Of a stretch of DNA of 64,000 bases, positions 60,511 through 64,000 are shown piece after piece. Made by a program: the position numbers and the translations under genes. Under the pieces are notes generated by a model that saw only the letters and a list, made by a program, of their open reading frames with translations, was not told the DNA's origin and ran no database searches. The stretch is from Inia geoffrensis (Eukaryota; Chordata; Mammalia; Artiodactyla; Iniidae): positions 34,712,318-34,776,317 of the forward strand of contig CM070919.1 of NCBI GenBank assembly GCA_036417435.1, written 5' to 3'. How positions within the stretch are numbered: position 1 is the stretch's first letter; the number at the start of each line of letters is the position of its first letter.

Positions 60511-61292
60511 CATCATCATCGTCATAGGTGTGCTAAGAGCGCCATCCTCCAAAATTTTTTGATCTTTTTTGGAAAATGTTCTTAACTTAGTTACTTAATG
60601 TTGAATCAAAGTAAGAATTTGCTAATTAAATTAAAGAATTTTGCTAATTAAAGAGTGTAAGAATAATATCAAGATATGTGCTATAAATCACTGTAGTTAT
60701 ACATCTTGTTGATGTACTTAGCTAAGCAAGTGCCATGAAAGAACAGTCAGTTAAAAAAAAAAAACCAGATCTGTCTTCTTTTTAAAAATTCCAGCCCCTG
60801 TCATAACGGTCGATTCCATCATGCCTGTATATAAAATATTATTTTCAGGGCATTGTATTTTAATCGCTGTTGGAACTGTGTCTTGACAATATAACTATGC
60901 CTGAACTGAGCTGTTTTACTTGCCTTTAAATATTTTTTTTTCCCTACATGTATAGCAAGATATATGTGGTGAGGACATCCAAAATAAACGACAAGGCTAG
61001 TGTTCAGACCATTAACAGTGAAATGAAATCCTTTCTTCCCCTTCCTCATTGAATGCTCCCTCTGTTCAAAAATAGATACAAAAATAAAGCCATAAAAAAT
61101 ACATGCAAAATTATCTAGAAAAGCATCATTCAGCAGGTATTACCAAATAATTTGATGAACACAGCCAGTTTTCACCTTTAGAAACTAAAACTCCTTGCAA
61201 TTACAGAACATACCAATTTATCTCTTCCTCCAATTATACTTCCAGTTGTATGTAATTTTAAAGGGAAAACAGAGAAACATAATAGAGTAGAT

Positions 61293-61298
<6 letters not shown>
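60511..61298. other. AT-rich non-coding DNA
   Basis: No gene or repeat was assigned; short A and T runs only. Confidence 0.4.

Positions 61299-61334
<36 letters not shown>
61299..61334. repeat. (GT)18 microsatellite
   Basis: Eighteen uninterrupted GT units with TGTAT-rich flanks on both sides. Potential Z-DNA tract. Confidence 0.97.
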
Positions 61335-61338
<4 letters not shown>

Positions 61339-61401
61339 ATATGCAGTTTTTTACATGGAATTTGCCAATTCAGAAGCAAAAATAAGAAAAAGTTGCCCTT
61401 T

Positions 61402-61565
61402 CCCCGCCCCCATAGCCAAGTAAGAAAGTAATACCTCTTAAATTGGGGTTGGGGGTGGGGGTGGGGAGAGTTATGATTGGCGGCAGGACCAATCTTGGTT
61501 AAGTTGTTAAATAATGAGAGTCATGGCTCTCCACTCATCCCAGCCTTCACTTTGCTGCTCTATAA
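61402..61565. promoter_or_regulatory. Promoter-like cluster: GC box, G-quadruplex tract, inverted CCAAT pair, TATA-like site
   Basis: The elements in order are: an SP/KLF-type GC box (ccccgccccc, 61402-61411); four G tracts of 4-5 G with 1-2 nt loops (61445-61466), a strong G-quadruplex motif; an inverted CCAAT pair (gattgg at 61475-61480 and ccaatc at 61489-61494); and CTATAA at 61560-61565. There is no CpG island and no exon visible nearby. The combination looks like a small promoter or enhancer, but each motif also occurs by chance. Confidence 0.3.
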
Positions 61566-61734
61566 CCCACCCTAACAACTGACAACAGGGCAATTAAAAT
61601 CAGTGCGGAATCACCTAGAAGACTCAGGTAAAACTCCCTGCCCTCCATCCTGCTGCAGGTGGAGGAGATGACCATATCTTAGAAAAGGGAGCTTTTGGTC
61701 CAGGGAGCAGAGCAGAGCTGAATGAGGAAGATAA

Positions 61735-61975
61735 GGGCCCTGGAGCCAGACTGCCTGAGTTTGCAGTTTTGCTCTGCCTTTGGCTACCTGAGTGACCATT
61801 GTCTTCTCGCTTAAATTTTCTGCCTCAGTTTCATCATCTGTAAAGTGGGGTAAGAGTAGTACATTTATCATGGAGTTGCTATAGGATTAAATGAGGTAAT
61901 CACATGTAGGTACTTAGAATACTTACTACCTGGCACATAGTAAGTGCTCAATATAAATGTTAGCTATTATGATAG
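61735..61975 (+). mobile_element. MIR SINE, sense, near full length
   Basis: The best MIR in the window: cctggagccagactgcctga, gcctcagtttcatcatctgt, aaagtggggtaagagtagta, ttgctataggattaaatgag, ctacctggcacatagtaagt and gctcaatataaatgttagct. Contains the conserved core and the LINE2-like 3' end. Confidence 0.93.
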
Positions 61976-62256
61976 TTGAGTGTACAAGGATATCTGATCT
62001 TGTGGGATCCAACCAAAATCTCTCGATCTGTATACTCAGTTGGACAATCCCTTACCCAGGAAGGTCAGGCGTTCCAGAGGACGATCTAGACCTGAATGTC
62101 ATAGGTGATCATTGAGTCATCCATAACTGGGCATAGAGAAAAATGTGCTAACTACCTGGCTGTCTTAAAAGTGCTGGGAATACATTAACCTCCTACCTGA
62201 AATAGCTACAGGATGAGAGAAGTGCAGCCTGTGTTTCCTAAAAAGTTAGTGTAGAG

Positions 62257-62471
62257 GGCCTTCCCTGGTGGCGCAGTGGTTGGGAGTCCGCCTGCCGATG
62301 CAGGGGACACGGGTTCGTGCCCCGGTCCGGGAAGATCCCACATGCCGCGGAGAGGCTGGGCCCGTGAGCCGTGGCCGCTGGACCTGCGCGTCCGGAGCCT
62401 GTGCCCCGCAACGGGAGAGGCCACAACAGTGAGAGGCCCGCGTACCGCAAAAAAATAAAAAATAAAAAAAT
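62257..62471 (+). mobile_element. CHR SINE (short form), plus strand, intact duplication
   Basis: Full-length copy bounded by the perfect 15-bp duplication aaagttagtgtagag at 62242-62256 and 62472-62486. It has the B-box-like ggttcgtgcc at 62312-62321, a body ending gaggcccgcgtaccgc and an AAAATA-rich tail. One of the least diverged copies. Confidence 0.97.
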
Positions 62472-62486
62472 AAAGTTAGTGTAGAG

Positions 62487-63494
62487 TCAGGGTTCACTTT
62501 TACTTCTTGAAACTTGGCTAGTCACTGCATGGCCATAGGAAAACACTTAATTGAAATGTTTTATACAACATTTGTTGGATCTGCTTGTTGTGCCATGCCT
62601 ATTTATTTCTTCTTTTAGTGCATGAGGTTTCAAAGCGTGATCATCATTTTCACTAGTATGTTACACAGGAGACATTTTTTTACGGTTGCTGTTATCCCTT
62701 TATTTCATTATTGAAAAGGCATTATGTTACCCTCTCTTCTGAGACAGTGAGGCTGAGAACTAATGTCATTAAATATCATTTTGGAAGGAAACCTTTCCTG
62801 TCTTCAGGCACATCATCCTAAAAGAAAGAAAGAAGGAAATGATGAAGCAGGTTTTTTCCAGGGCACAATGAGATGGCGTTAAAATGACACACAGTTCAAA
62901 ATGGAAGTAGAAGGTGACTGAGGAGAACTGAGATTTAAGGCATGAAAGATGCTTCTAATCCATTTATGTTCCCCAAATGTTGCTGATTGATAGTTCCCCA
63001 TGTAAGTGTAATCCCTTTTTTTCCCCAAAACTCATTCCTCCAGTGAAGAAAATGAGGGCCAAATGCTCCAATGATCTTAGCAGATGCAGACAATCTCACT
63101 TCTAAAAGGGTATTTCCAACCAGCCCTCTAGCCTGAAGGAAGATAACATTTTACTAGTTGCCTGCCCTCAGGGAACCAGTTTATGCAAATCCTATACCGT
63201 GACCCCACGTGGTAGCTTGACATGGAAAACATGGAGATAGAGAGAGAGATTATGCTTTGTACTTTGATATAGCATAGAATTTTACGAGGAAAGAACTTGG
63301 AAGAGAATTCAAAATGAACTCTTTACTTATATGATGCAGTTTCTCTCTTTTTTTAAAGCTTACACTAACTCCTTCATCTAGTTTGTTAACATTAGTAAAC
63401 ATCCCCTCAGGAATTCAAAAAAAATAATTCTGCCTCTCTGATATTTTATTGTACTCTGAAAGTTCATTTAAATAAATTGAAACGTCACAATTAG
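62487..63494. other. Non-coding DNA, nothing recognised
   Basis: No gene or repeat was assigned. Short purine runs occur (aaagaaagaaagaaggaaat near 62821; gagatagagagagagat near 63233). Confidence 0.4.
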
Positions 63495-64000
63495 TGATGT
63501 CAGCAAGACAGCATTGTAGGAGACCCCGGCTCTGTTCCACAGCAAAAGCTGTAAGACAGCTGTCCATGAACAAAAATAGAGAGCTCAGGAGTCTACCTTA
63601 GAAACTTCTGCAACACAGAGGAGCAAAAAAACTGAAAATAACTGCACAAAAAGGGTAGGAAGAACAGTTTCGTTTTGCCTGCCTCATCTCATCCCTCAGG
63701 CTGGTGCTGAGCACCAAAAGGAGACTCCCCAGGCTGAGTGTCCCTCCCTTGGAAAAGGAGAGCAGGGTAGATGACCAGATTCCCCAGCCTTTCAAGGAAC
63801 TGCATAAAGGACCTTCAGTTTCGCGGTACCCAGAGACTGCCATAGCTGAGACTTCTTGAGGTGCTAAGAACAAGGAAAGAGGCAAGGCTACCGGTATTTT
63901 CCATGCAGAAGGAGTGACCGTGTTTCCCAGCGGCGTGCTCTGCAGAGGACCCCAGCAGCCTTTGCCAGTGAGAACCTCAATAGCCCTTGTTAACACTTGG
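63495..64000 (+). mobile_element. Probable LINE-1 5'UTR, running off the window end
   Basis: The style matches an old L1 5' region in sense: agacagcattgtaggagacc, then gaaacttctgcaacacagag, caaaaggagactccccaggc, ccccagcctttcaaggaact, agcggcgtgctctgcagagg and cagcctttgccagtgagaac. It starts sharply after AT-rich DNA and is still open at position 64000, so more of the element should follow. The 132-codon antisense frame here (63598-63996) is not a gene. Assignment is from memory of L1M 5' ends and is moderately sure. Confidence 0.5.

Noticed and set aside
63598..63996. 132-codon minus-strand frame open near the window edge
   Set aside because: Antisense to what looks like an L1 5'UTR; no domain visible.

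Overview
This window is vertebrate nuclear DNA, almost certainly from a cetacean. The main evidence is seven copies of a tRNA-derived CHR SINE (the cetacean/hippopotamus/ruminant family). Six are short-form copies with the typical head (cttccctggtggcgcagtgg) and GC-rich body; five of these are essentially full length and look young, and one is truncated. One copy is the longer form. No ruminant-type BovB or Bov-tA elements were recognised. Around the SINEs sit 3' ends of cetartiodactyl LINE-1 elements, older mammalian L1M, L2 and MIR copies, MER5 and MER20 hAT-Charlie DNA transposons, and two MaLR LTRs. Classification is from remembered family consensus sequences; no database search was possible.

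I found no convincing protein-coding gene, tRNA, rRNA, CpG-island promoter or CRISPR. The longest open frames (173, 157, 148 and 143 codons) are chance frames or SINE antisense frames. The only translated sequence with clear protein homology is a dead LINE-1 ORF2 (reverse transcriptase and downstream region) at 46.6-47.2 kb. The window is best read as intergenic DNA or the interior of a very large intron.

Layout. 1-5.6 kb: unique AT-rich DNA with one perfect splice-donor consensus at 3059-3067. 5.6-11.1 kb: microsatellites and three antisense L1 fragments, one with a 12-bp target-site duplication (TSD). 11.7-16.3 kb: MIR, TATATG-rich blocks, MER5A. 16.3-27.4 kb: two plus-strand CHR SINEs, L1 3' ends, L2, MIRs, and a MaLR LTR nested in a MER5 element. 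28.8-31.7 kb: MER20 with a near-perfect 8-bp duplication, and a MER5 split by the long-form CHR SINE. 32.4-40 kb: mostly free of recognisable repeats apart from one truncated CHR, with three candidate regulatory blocks; the strongest is an E-box/homeodomain cluster at 38.6-38.7 kb. 43.3-48.3 kb: two antisense L1s. 50-57 kb: L2, an ancient high-copy repeat, MIR, and a MaLR LTR carrying a 33-unit AT repeat. 58.7-62.5 kb: three CHR SINEs, two MIRs, and a promoter-like group (GC box, G-quadruplex tract, inverted CCAAT pair, TATA-like site). 63.5-64 kb: probable L1 5'UTR running off the window.

All seven recognised L1 3'-derived fragments and both MaLR LTRs lie on the minus strand. Introns tend to keep such elements antisense to the host gene, so this would fit a plus-strand host transcript, although no confirmed exon is visible. 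Nothing amounts to a new gene system. The most rewarding points are the regulatory-looking clusters, the template-switch-like hairpins and the structurally odd retroelement insertions.
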